Below are positions 1-7,564 of a DNA stretch of 64,000 bases, piece by piece. Location: the NCBI RefSeq assembly GCF_011759605.1, contig NZ_JAAOYX010000002.1, forward strand, positions 496,001 to 560,000, given 5' to 3'. The DNA comes from Luteibacter sp. SG786. GTDB lineage: Bacteria > Pseudomonadota > Gammaproteobacteria > Xanthomonadales > Rhodanobacteraceae. The notes under the pieces were generated by a model. That model was not told the DNA's origin. It saw only the letters and a list, made by a program, of their open reading frames with translations, and did no database searches. Position 1 is the stretch's first letter; each line of letters opens with the position of its first letter. The position numbers and the translations under genes were made by a program.

Positions 1-1550
1 CCCTTGTAGCGTCGAAGCTGGGCCGCCAGGAGACCCAGGTGCGTGGACTTGCCGGCGCCGGTAGGTCCGAAGATGAAGGTATGGCCCAGGTCATTCACGT
101 GCAGGTTCAGCCGGAACGGCGTGGCACCCTGCGTCACGCACTGCATGAGCGGTGGCGAGTTCGGCGGATACATGGGGCACGGCGCTTCCGCCTCGCCCGT
201 CCATATCGTGGAACTCGGCAGCAGGTCGGCCAGGTTGAGCGTGTTGATCTGTGGCCGGCGCACATTCTCCACGCCATGCCCGGGGAAACTACCGAGCAAG
301 GCGTCCATGGTGTTGATCGTCTCCACACGCGCGGCAAAGCCACGGGCATTGATCGCCTTTTCAATCTGCCGGACCGAACGGTCCAAGCGGGCACGATCCT
401 CGTCCGAAACCACCACCACGCTCGTGTAGTAACCCTGTGCCACGAGCCCGCTGTTGATCTCTGCGATCGCGGCTTCGGCGTCCTGCATCATGGACAGTGC
501 GTCATAGTTCACCGCGCCTGTGTTCGTCTGGAAGATCTGGTCGAAGAAGCCGCGCACCTTCTGCCGCCACTTCTTGCGGAACTTCTCCATCTGCCGCAGC
601 GCTTCGTGCGGGTCCATGAAAATGAACCGGTTGGACCACCGGTACGCACTGGGCAGCTCGGCCAGCGAGGCAAGAATGCCGGGGTACGACTCCATCGGAA
701 AGCCTTCGATCGCCACCACCTGCACGAAACGCCGGCCGATGCGTGGTGCCACGCCCGCCCAGATTTCCTGGCCACCCACCAGCGCGTCGATATAGATCGG
801 ATTGTCGGGAAGCGCGATCGGGTGATCCAGCCCGGTCACGCAGAACTGCAACCAGCGGAGGAAATCGTCATGGGTAACCTTGCGGCCTTCCTCGGTGACG
901 CTCGCCTGTCCTTTCAGGCGCTGCATGCGGAACACACTGGAGAGGCGGCTCTCGAAGCTGCGGCACTCGCGCTGGAAGTCGCCGATGAGGCTGTGCGTCT
1001 GCTCCGTGCTCCCCGCGACCTCGCTGTCGTCGTCGAACATCATTTCCACGAACTTCCGCTGCGCGATCTGCGGCGGGTAATAGGTGAGCGTCATCACGAG
1101 GTAACCCTCGTAAGTCGTGCCGAGGCTGTGAAACAGGCGGCGGCGTTCCTCGTCGATGGCCGCCGACACCGGATCGGGAAAGTGCGACGTGGCCGCCGGC
1201 GCGTACTCATGTGCCGGACGGCGCACGGCGTCCACGTGGAGCATCCAGCCGTTGCCCAGACGCGACAGCGCCTGGTTGACGCGCATGGACGCGGTTTCTC
1301 GCTGCTCGTCGGTGCTGCTTGCGGCATCCTCGCCCTCGAACATCCATGCAGCCATGAAGGCGCCGTTCTTGCACACGATGATGCCGTCATCCGCCACGGC
1401 CGCATAATTCAGAAGGTCGGCCACCGCCTGCCCGTGCGGCCGGCGGAAGTCGAGCTTCGGCTCGGCATCCAGGCGCCGGATGCGCACGAGCAGCAGGGCG
1501 ACGAGGACGGCGGTCACGACCGCCATCCCCGCGATGATCCAGAGCATCAT
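1..1550 (-). CDS. trbE: TrbE/VirB4-type conjugal transfer ATPase (3' end outside window)
   Basis: This is the N-terminal 516 or so residues of the large cytoplasmic ATPase that energises pilus assembly and DNA transfer in P-type type IV secretion. I translated the minus strand directly because the frame runs off the left edge. It opens with a hydrophobic segment (MMLWIIAGMAVVTAVLVALL), continues through a CagE/TrbE/VirB-like N-terminal region, and reaches a Walker A motif GPTGAGKST close to position 50. The start ATG (1550-1548) overlaps the TGA of trbD in an ATGA, indicating translational coupling. The Walker B and C-terminal parts lie outside the window. It is the fourth gene of the trb operon. 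Confidence 0.9.
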   Translation of the reverse strand, partial: MMLWIIAGMAVVTAVLVALLLVRIRRLDAEPKLDFRRPHGQAVADLLNYAAVADDGIIVCKNGAFMAAWMFEGEDAASSTDEQRETASMRVNQALSRLGNGWMLHVDAVRRPAHEYAPAATSHFPDPVSAAIDEERRRLFHSLGTTYEGYLVMTLTYYPPQIAQRKFVEMMFDDDSEVAGSTEQTHSLIGDFQRECRSFESRLSSVFRMQRLKGQASVTEEGRKVTHDDFLRWLQFCVTGLDHPIALPDNPIYIDALVGGQEIWAGVAPRIGRRFVQVVAIEGFPMESYPGILASLAELPSAYRWSNRFIFMDPHEALRQMEKFRKKWRQKVRGFFDQIFQTNTGAVNYDALSMMQDAEAAIAEINSGLVAQGYYTSVVVVSDEDRARLDRSVRQIEKAINARGFAARVETINTMDALLGSFPGHGVENVRRPQINTLNLADLLPSSTIWTGEAEAPCPMYPPNSPPLMQCVTQGATPFRLNLHVNDLGHTFIFGPTGAGKSTHLGLLAAQLRRYK

Positions 1551-1858
1551 CGGTACTGCCGCTCCTCGGCCGGACCGTTCGTGCGGAAGGGCGTGGAGCG
1601 CGGCGCGTAGTAGCTCTTGTAGCGACGCTGGCGAAGGTAGACGAAGCGCATCTTGGGATCGGCTTTGGCCATGATCCGAAAGACATGGAGAGCAACGACC
1701 CACATCGTGCCACCGAAGATGGCGGCTTTGATTTCCTGCGCGGTAAAGATCAGCGCCCCGGCCAGCAGGCCCGTGAACATCACAAGTTCTCTGTCGCCGC
1801 CAAGAAAAAGGTTATCGCGGTTACCCGCACGCCGCACCGGCACAGTTCGAATTGCCAT
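1547..1858 (-). CDS. trbD: TrbD/VirB3-like conjugal transfer membrane protein
   Basis: A 103-residue inner-membrane protein of the VirB3/TrbD family, a small partner of the VirB4/TrbE ATPase at the base of the secretion channel. Residues 20-60 are hydrophobic (LVMFTGLLAGALIFTAQEIK then GGTMWVVALHVF), followed by a basic Tyr/Arg-rich tail (RQRRYKSYYAPRS) typical of the family. It lies between trbC and trbE and overlaps trbE by an ATGA. Start ATG at 1858 directly follows the trbC stop. Identification rests on size, topology and gene order. Confidence 0.85.
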   Translation of the reverse strand: MAIRTVPVRRAGNRDNLFLGGDRELVMFTGLLAGALIFTAQEIKAAIFGGTMWVVALHVFRIMAKADPKMRFVYLRQRRYKSYYAPRSTPFRTNGPAEERQYR

Positions 1859-2239
1859 TTACGCGCGTCCGGAGCTGTTTGTCGCAGTGATGGCCGCCGC
1901 CACTGACCTCGAGGCTGGCTTGAAAATCTCAATGATGTTGCTGGCCTGGACGATCACTGCTACGACCAAGACGATGAACACCATGGTCCGCATGAACCCG
2001 CTTATTTCGCCGCCGAAGATCAGCATGGCACCGCATCCGACGATACCGGCCAAGGAGATCACCGTAGGAACAGGTCCCTTGAATGATTCTTCCAGCAGGT
2101 CGAGACCGGATTCATACGGGAGACCCGCTTCAAGCGCGAGTGCGACGGCTGGAAAGACAAGCAGGGCCACGAGAGGAAGAAGCCTCCATGCAGCCATGGC
2201 CAGTCGTTTACGGGTTTGGTTGTTCATGACGTCATTCAT
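1859..2239 (-). CDS. trbC: TrbC/VirB2-type conjugative pilin precursor
   Basis: A 126-residue protein with a signal-like hydrophobic N-terminus (residues 14-36, ending ALA) and two further hydrophobic stretches (about 55-77 and 83-100) separated by a short polar loop, the layout of VirB2/TrbC pilins. It would be exported, processed and polymerised into the conjugative pilus. Start ATG 2239 has AGAGG just upstream; a second in-frame ATG at 2227 is possible. It sits 3 bp after trbB and abuts trbD, in the standard trbBCDE order. Confidence 0.85.
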   Translation of the reverse strand: MNDVMNNQTRKRLAMAAWRLLPLVALLVFPAVALALEAGLPYESGLDLLEESFKGPVPTVISLAGIVGCGAMLIFGGEISGFMRTMVFIVLVVAVIVQASNIIEIFKPASRSVAAAITATNSSGRA

Positions 2240-2242
2240 CCT

Positions 2243-3211
2243 CTAGAGATTTCGCAACACATAACGCCCATCCTCGTACCCCTCGACGGCTACGATTTCC
2301 TGGACGCGACGGCCGCTGGGGGTACGCGTGATGTGGACGAGCAGGTGCACCGCTTCGGCGATCAGCGGCTCGATGGGGCGCGGTGCGTCGCGGTGCATGC
2401 TGATGAGCATCGCCAGGCGGGAGAGGCCGGCGCGCGCGTCGTTCGCGTGCAGCGTCGCGGCACCGCCTTCATGGCCGGTGTTCCATGCCATGAGCAGATC
2501 CAGCGCTTCAGGTCCGCGCACTTCACCCACCAGAATGCGGTCCGGGCGCATGCGCAGGGACGTGCGCAGGAGCTGAGTCATTCCCACGTCGAACGACGTG
2601 CGGTACTGGACGAAGTTGTCCGCGGCGCACTGGATTTCGCCGGTGTCCTCGATGATGAAGACCCGCTCGTTGGCGTCGGCCTCCACCATCTCGCGAATGA
2701 TGGCGTTGATCAGCGTGGTCTTTCCCGATCCGGTGCCGCCGGTGACGAGGATGTTCCGGTGCGCCTGGATGGCGTTAAGCAGTACACGGCGGTGGGCCTC
2801 ACTCATCGTTCCGCCCGCCACGTAGTCGGCGAGCCCGAAGATGGCGACGGCCTTCTTGCGCAGGGCGAACGTGGGGCCGCTGACGATCGGCGGCAGCTGA
2901 GCCGCGAAGCGCGAGCCGTCCAGGGGAAATTCCGACTCCAGAACGGGGTTGGCGCGCGTGATCTCCTTTCCGTAATACCCGGCCGTGGTCTTGATCACGG
3001 CCTCGGACTGGCTCGGCCGCATCGTGCCAATGCAGCGCATGCCTTCGCCCAGCCGCTCCTGCCATAAACGGTTGTCGGCATTCAGCATGATTTCCACGGT
3101 GGTGGGATCGTTGAATGCGTTCATGAAGGTGTCGCCGAGATCGCGCATGAGCTTTTCACGCGCGCGCTCTCTCACGACCGCGGTGTGCCCGCCGGTTTGT
3201 CCGGAATCCAT
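2243..3211 (-). CDS. trbB: TrbB/VirB11-type secretion ATPase
   Basis: A 322-residue hexameric traffic ATPase of the VirB11/TrbB (GspE-related) family, acting on the cytoplasmic face of the conjugation machine. Visible motifs: Walker A VTGGTGSGKTT (about residues 157-167), an Asp-box region ERVFIIEDTGEIQ, a Walker B region RPDRILVGEVRGPEA, and the His box TGHEGGAATLHAND. Length is normal for TrbB. It is the first gene of the trb operon; the 100 bp upstream separates it from the co-oriented usher gene. traG/traF-type genes are not visible upstream, so the cluster looks as if it begins here. Confidence 0.93.
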   Translation of the reverse strand: MDSGQTGGHTAVVRERAREKLMRDLGDTFMNAFNDPTTVEIMLNADNRLWQERLGEGMRCIGTMRPSQSEAVIKTTAGYYGKEITRANPVLESEFPLDGSRFAAQLPPIVSGPTFALRKKAVAIFGLADYVAGGTMSEAHRRVLLNAIQAHRNILVTGGTGSGKTTLINAIIREMVEADANERVFIIEDTGEIQCAADNFVQYRTSFDVGMTQLLRTSLRMRPDRILVGEVRGPEALDLLMAWNTGHEGGAATLHANDARAGLSRLAMLISMHRDAPRPIEPLIAEAVHLLVHITRTPSGRRVQEIVAVEGYEDGRYVLRNL

Positions 3212-3312
3212 AGTTGGTTCGTTTTTCGTGTGGCGGCGACGCGACCCTCATGGTCGCTATCGTTGCCGGATGCCGGCGGGCGCCTCCGCGGCCCGCAATG
3301 CTGCGTGCTTCT

Positions 3313-5961
3313 TCAGGCGGCCTTTTTCATGGCGGGTCCTTCTGCGACGGGCGAGCATGGGGTCGACAGCGACCGGTGCAGACCCTGCGTTTCCAGTTCG
3401 TCGATCGTCGCGGGGATGACAATGTGACAGCTTTCGCCCTCGCCATCGCCCCAGCTGACGGTCAAGTGCGCGCCGGCGAGTGCGCCGCGTGCAAATATCT
3501 TGCTGCCCTGGCCAACCACGCCCACCGTCTGCCCGTCGGCGTCGAGGACGGAAGCACCGAATGGAAGGGGTTTGCCGTCCTGGCGTATGGCCTGAATCAG
3601 CATGGCCTGCGCCACCGATGTACGGTAATCCAGGCGGGCGAACGCACCCGCACGCGGTGCCGTCGACTCGCTGGTGCTTTCCAGTTCCACGTCGTGCGAC
3701 GACCCGCGGGGGTCGATCGATACGGTGTTGAGCTGGTATGGCATCAGGCCGCGGACCACGGCGTTGCCACGGCTGTCGAGGCGAACGCCTGCGTGGCTTT
3801 CGATGCGTGCCCCGGCCGCGCCGGGTGCATGCACGATGGCATTGGTTTCCCCGAGTTCCTGGGCAAGCGTGACGCCGTCGCGATGGGCGACGATGGCGCC
3901 CGTGGCCGCCAGCGAATATTGCGTACTGCCGCGGCTGCCGCGACCCACGGCCGCGCGGTACGTGCCGGCATGTGTGCGGTAGGCAAGACTGGCGCTGCCG
4001 TTGTTCGAAGCGATGCTGCCATTCCCCTCCGACCGCGTGGCGGCGAGCGTGTAAAGGAGGTCGTCGTTGCCGGCCAGCCTGCCGTTCAGGCGTGCCTGCA
4101 AGGCGCTGTTGCCGCTGTCGTTCCGGCTGTACGAGATACCTGCCGAGGGTGCGGCCGGTGTCGTCCCCAGGGGCATGGAGAAGGAGAGGTACACCGTGGT
4201 GTCCGTGACGGCCCGCTGCCCCTGCACGCCGGTACGCGCGAACACGTCGCCGATACGCGATCGCTGCACGGAGAGGTTGTACGACAGCGAGCGCCAGCTG
4301 TTGGCATAGCCTATGGTGTAATCGACGCTGCGCGATCTGCTTCGCCAATAGTCCACTACCGATCCGGTCAACGAAAGCTGACCGTTGCCCAGCGCCTGCC
4401 CAATATTGGCATCGAAGCGGCTTCGCTCACCGCCTAGCCCGTCCTCGGGCAAACCGCGACGCCGGCGGCTTCGGCGTGCCGCCGCATCCACCACGCCAAG
4501 GTAATCGCGCGTCGAGAAGCGCTGGGCGGCGACACCGAACGTCGTGCCGGTGGCCGCGACCGAGCGCGACCAACGCAGTCGCGTGCTTACCCCACGCAGG
4601 ATACCGTCATGGCGGAATGCGGCCCGCGACCCGGTCACGTCGAACGCCACCGCACCGAAGGGGAGGTTGAACGCTGCACCCATGAGGCCCGAGGTGTAGC
4701 TGTTGGAGGCCGTTCCACCGAGGTAGAGCGTGGTGTGGTTGGTCACGCCGTACTGCAGTGTTCCCTGGGCGACGAACGGCGTTTCCGAAACGCTGTTTTC
4801 GTCCACCTGGCCCGCCCAGACACCGAACCGTGTCATGCCTTCGCGCAGCATCTGCGGCACGGAGGTGTAAGGAACAAGTAGTTGCTTCGTGCGGCCATCC
4901 GCTTCCGTGATGGTGACTTCCAGGTCGCTGCCATAGCCCGTGGGGTAGAGGTCGTCGATCTCAAAGGCACCGGGCGCCACGGTCGTGCTGTGGATCACGT
5001 AGCCGTTCTGGCGCACGGTTACCTGGGCGTTGCTTTCCGCCACGCCGCGGATGACAGGTGCATAGCCGCGCTGCGATGCCGGCAGCATGCGTGGATCGCT
5101 GACGATGCTGACCCCGCGCAGACGCACACTGTCGAGGATGTCGCCGCTCGTGTATGCCTCGCCGACCGTGAGCTGAGCCTTGGCGTCGGTGAGGTCGTGC
5201 TGCGCGTACACGAGCGTGTTACGCCAGCGGCTGTCGCCGTGGCCCAGCGACAGCGAGCCTGCGTGACGGAAGCGCCAGCCGCCGAGGTTGGCGCCCGCGT
5301 TGATGCCCACGAAGCTTTCCGTCGACCGCCGGCCGTCGCGACGCACCTGGAAGGTGTTGGCGTTGTAGTTGAGCATGGCCGCCTGCTCCCCCTGATCCCA
5401 GAATTCGGGACTGACGTAACCGCGTGCGCGAGAGACGAGGAAGGCCTGCGGGATGGTGATGCGAAGGATCTGCTCCGCATCGTCGAAGTCCATCGTCGCC
5501 CCGGGAACGTAGCTTGCGAGGTTGCCGCAAAAGGGCGTGTCGTCCAGGGGACGCACGGCTGCTTCGTCGGCCGTACGTGCCGCCAGTTTTTCCGTATCCA
5601 GGCCGAATCGAAGCAGCATGGTGCGATCGAGGCAAGGCTGTGCGCTCTCGCTGCCCGCCACCTGGCGGAACGCGATTTCCCGGTTGCCGGAAATCCGTTC
5701 GCCATTCACCTGCACATCGGGTCTGTAGATACCCGCCAGGGTGACATTGCCGCGCTCGAAGCGCGAGAGGTCCACCGCACCACCCGTGGAGTGAATGAAA
5801 TCGGCATTGAAGGCAGCCTGTGGCGCCGATGGCTCGGGCGACGGATCGGGCAGCGCCGGACCGATGGCCACGGCTTCGGCCATGGCTGGCGCCAGCAGGG
5901 CAAGCGCCACGGCCAGCGGCCGCCGGACGAGCCGCGAACGAGGTCGTATTGGAGGGATCAT
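3313..5961 (-). CDS. Outer membrane fimbrial usher (FimD/PapC family)
   Basis: An 882-residue usher that forms the outer-membrane pore and assembly platform for a chaperone-usher fimbria. After a signal peptide (MIPPIRPRSRLVRRPLAVAL, ending about AEA) the mature protein has the usher N-domain (FNADFIHSTGGAVDLSRFE, later DVQVNGERISGNREI), the long beta-barrel region with RGVAESNAQVTVRQNGYVI (plug/middle domain) and the C-terminal Ig-like domains (PFGASVLDADGQTVGVVGQG) . The start ATG (5961-5959) overlaps the chaperone TGA in an ATGA; an upstream in-frame extension to 6198 is antisense noise. No adhesin gene follows; the next gene is trbB. Confidence 0.93.
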   Translation of the reverse strand: MIPPIRPRSRLVRRPLAVALALLAPAMAEAVAIGPALPDPSPEPSAPQAAFNADFIHSTGGAVDLSRFERGNVTLAGIYRPDVQVNGERISGNREIAFRQVAGSESAQPCLDRTMLLRFGLDTEKLAARTADEAAVRPLDDTPFCGNLASYVPGATMDFDDAEQILRITIPQAFLVSRARGYVSPEFWDQGEQAAMLNYNANTFQVRRDGRRSTESFVGINAGANLGGWRFRHAGSLSLGHGDSRWRNTLVYAQHDLTDAKAQLTVGEAYTSGDILDSVRLRGVSIVSDPRMLPASQRGYAPVIRGVAESNAQVTVRQNGYVIHSTTVAPGAFEIDDLYPTGYGSDLEVTITEADGRTKQLLVPYTSVPQMLREGMTRFGVWAGQVDENSVSETPFVAQGTLQYGVTNHTTLYLGGTASNSYTSGLMGAAFNLPFGAVAFDVTGSRAAFRHDGILRGVSTRLRWSRSVAATGTTFGVAAQRFSTRDYLGVVDAAARRSRRRRGLPEDGLGGERSRFDANIGQALGNGQLSLTGSVVDYWRSRSRSVDYTIGYANSWRSLSYNLSVQRSRIGDVFARTGVQGQRAVTDTTVYLSFSMPLGTTPAAPSAGISYSRNDSGNSALQARLNGRLAGNDDLLYTLAATRSEGNGSIASNNGSASLAYRTHAGTYRAAVGRGSRGSTQYSLAATGAIVAHRDGVTLAQELGETNAIVHAPGAAGARIESHAGVRLDSRGNAVVRGLMPYQLNTVSIDPRGSSHDVELESTSESTAPRAGAFARLDYRTSVAQAMLIQAIRQDGKPLPFGASVLDADGQTVGVVGQGSKIFARGALAGAHLTVSWGDGEGESCHIVIPATIDELETQGLHRSLSTPCSPVAEGPAMKKAA

Positions 5962-6680
5962 GGACCTTCGACCGTCTTGCTGTGCGGCACGAAGCCGCCG
6001 TAATCGTTGATGCTCTTGTAGGCGACGCGCGTGTCCACGCCTGGCGTGACGGCCTGCGCCGGCTTCGCCGTCACCGTGCCGAGCGGCGGGACCGAGAACG
6101 GTTCCACCTCGATGCCGTTCACGCGCACTTCGTTGAGCGTGATGTGGTACGGGGTTGGATTGCTGATGGTGAGGTCGCCCCCCGCGGCGAGCCGCCACGC
6201 CAGCTTCTCGGGGGCCGCGTCGGCCGAACCGGCAAGGCCTGCGGGGCGATAGAACATCTTCAGGCGATAGCGGAAGGCGAGCTGGATCTTGTTCGTGTCG
6301 CTTGCCACCGGCTTCGGCGGCACCTCCAGCACATTCACCCAGAACAGCGATTCGCGATCCGCTGGAAGCGGTGCCCCCGTATAGGAGATGCGCAAGGTCT
6401 GCGACTTGCCGGCCTCCACGCGCGCGATCGGCGGCGTGAGGTTGAACGGCACGTCCACATGTTCAGGCGTGGCTTTCGCGTCGCCGTTATCGATCCAGGC
6501 CTGCGTGAGCGCCGGCAGCTTGCCGACATTGCTCACCTTGACCGTGATCTCCTTCGCGTCGGCGGTATAGACATAGCGCGTCGAGTTCATCACGACAGTG
6601 GCCTGCGCCGCGCCAGCGGCTGCCAGCGCGACGACGGCAACACAGGTCCCGCGCCCCGCTTTGCGGATCGTTCCTTGCAT
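5958..6680 (-). CDS. Periplasmic fimbrial chaperone (PapD/FimC family)
   Basis: A 240-residue pilus chaperone: a signal peptide (residues 1-26, VALAAAGAAQA) and two Ig-like domains. Family hallmarks visible are the N-terminal strand ATVVMNSTRYVY, the ESLFWVNVLEVPPKP box that templates subunit folding, QLAFRYRLKMFYRP, and the NPTPYHITLNEV stretch of domain 2. It would stabilise pilin by donor-strand complementation and hand it to the usher encoded directly downstream with an ATGA overlap. Start chosen at 6680, about 10 nt after an AAGGAA; the frame continues upstream to 6791 but that overlaps the pilin gene. Confidence 0.92.
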   Translation of the reverse strand: MQGTIRKAGRGTCVAVVALAAAGAAQATVVMNSTRYVYTADAKEITVKVSNVGKLPALTQAWIDNGDAKATPEHVDVPFNLTPPIARVEAGKSQTLRISYTGAPLPADRESLFWVNVLEVPPKPVASDTNKIQLAFRYRLKMFYRPAGLAGSADAAPEKLAWRLAAGGDLTISNPTPYHITLNEVRVNGIEVEPFSVPPLGTVTAKPAQAVTPGVDTRVAYKSINDYGGFVPHSKTVEGP

Positions 6681-6709
6681 GGTTCGGATATTCCTTGGCG
6701 AGGGAGTTC

Positions 6710-6731
6710 GGCCGCCGGCATGCCGGCGGCC
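6710..6731 (-). promoter_or_regulatory. GC-rich hairpin between pilin and chaperone genes
   Basis: A perfect 22-bp palindrome (GGCCGCCGGCA/TGCCGGCGGCC) lies 11 nt after the pilin stop and 30 nt before the chaperone start. No T-run follows on the minus strand, so it is probably a mRNA-stabilising or processing hairpin that keeps pilin mRNA in excess over chaperone and usher mRNA, as is common in fimbrial operons (inference). Confidence 0.6.
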
Positions 6732-6741
6732 GATCTTTTGC

Positions 6742-7293
6742 TTACGGTGCCTCGTAGCGGATCGAGTACACGACCGAGCTGTTTGCGTCACCGGCGGTGA
6801 TGTTGCCGGTGCGTTCGAAAGCCGCGGAGTGGGCGATCACGGCCTGATTGTCCGCAACCGTTTCCTTGATCACGTTCTGGTTCGGGCTCCAGACGTCGAT
6901 GGGATCGCCGTTCTTGTTGAACAGACGGATCTGCACGCCCTGTGCGGCGCCGGTGGTGACAAGCGCGCCGGTCAGCGGGTCGACCGTGGAACCCGGCTCG
7001 AACGCGGCCCATACCTGGGTGCCGTTCGTGCAGGTCGCTTCGCCTGCCTTGCCCACGTAAATGCGGAAGCCGGTGGTGCCGGCGTGACTGCCCACGCTCG
7101 GGAAATCGCCGGCGTTTACGCCTTCGATGGGCACGGTGAAGTCGGGGTTACCCGTGCCGGGCTCGCCGCCGCTGACGGTGCAGGTGACATTGCTGATGGA
7201 ACCGGTGAACGTGATCGTGCCGGTGGAAGCGAAGGCGGCCGGAGCCGCCAGCCCTGCGATGAGCAGGGCCGATGTGATTGCCTTGAGGTTCAT
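6742..7293 (-). CDS. Type 1 fimbrial major subunit (pilin)
   Basis: A 183-residue pilin with a signal peptide (residues 1-22, LIAGLAAPAAFA) and a FimA-like beta fold: GTITFTGSISNVTCTVSGG holds the first conserved Cys in the usual early position, the partner Cys is in EATCTNGTQVWA, and the C-terminus ends in the beta strand VVYSIRYEAP (penultimate aromatic/beta-zipper type). It heads the pilin-chaperone-usher operon. Start ATG 7293 has AAGG upstream. Being the sole subunit gene, it may form an adhesin-less fibre, or a tip subunit may be encoded elsewhere. Confidence 0.9.
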   Translation of the reverse strand: MNLKAITSALLIAGLAAPAAFASTGTITFTGSISNVTCTVSGGEPGTGNPDFTVPIEGVNAGDFPSVGSHAGTTGFRIYVGKAGEATCTNGTQVWAAFEPGSTVDPLTGALVTTGAAQGVQIRLFNKNGDPIDVWSPNQNVIKETVADNQAVIAHSAAFERTGNITAGDANSSVVYSIRYEAP

Positions 7294-7324
7294 CCGATTA
7301 ACCTTGTTACGTTCTAGAGAAGCA

Positions 7325-7377
7325 ACGACCCAGGGTGGGTCGTCGGCCGTAGGGAGGCACGGGGCCTTTCCCCGTGC
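7325..7377 (-). promoter_or_regulatory. Structured 5' leader of the fimbrial operon (two hairpins)
   Basis: Two strong inverted repeats lie 32-84 nt upstream of the pilin start: 7357-7377 (GCACGGGG/CCCCGTGC) and 7325-7343 (ACGACCC/GGGTCGT). Together they would fold the 5' untranslated leader of the fimbrial mRNA. I could not match them to a known riboswitch consensus; mRNA stabilisation or attenuation are both possible. Confidence 0.45.
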
Positions 7378-7455
7378 TCACGCAGCCGAGTGCTCGTCTA
7401 CGCGAGCGACAAGGATTTTGTCGGATTTGGCCTACAAGCCATATGGAAGATTGCT

Positions 7456-7484
7456 CAAAAATCGGACTTCCTTTCGGAAGTCCG
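7456..7484 (-). terminator. Rho-independent terminator of the sugar transporter gene
   Basis: A 9-bp stem CGGACTTCC/GGAAGTCCG (7463-7471 with 7476-7484) and TTTC loop; reading the minus strand it is followed by ATTTTTG. It lies about 80 nt past the stop of the MFS sugar transporter and separates it from the fimbrial operon. Confidence 0.85.
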
Positions 7485-7564
7485 AAGAGCCTCGCACTTT
7501 GTAAAACATGGGGCGCCGTTCTCATGACAGACCGGCACCCGCCGTGCTATCGCGCGCCCGCGAT

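Noticed and set aside
39-1610. 523-codon plus-strand ORF over the left edge
   Set aside because: It is the antisense shadow of trbE/trbD; the minus strand has a Walker A and trb gene order, while this translation is His/Arg-rich and featureless.
1-3312. Attachment site or element boundary at the trb operon
   Set aside because: No direct repeat, integrase or tRNA edge visible in the window; the far end is outside.
7294-7455. Cyclic-di-GMP (GEMM) riboswitch in the fimbrial leader
   Set aside because: The hairpins lack the conserved GEMM core; called only as a structured leader.
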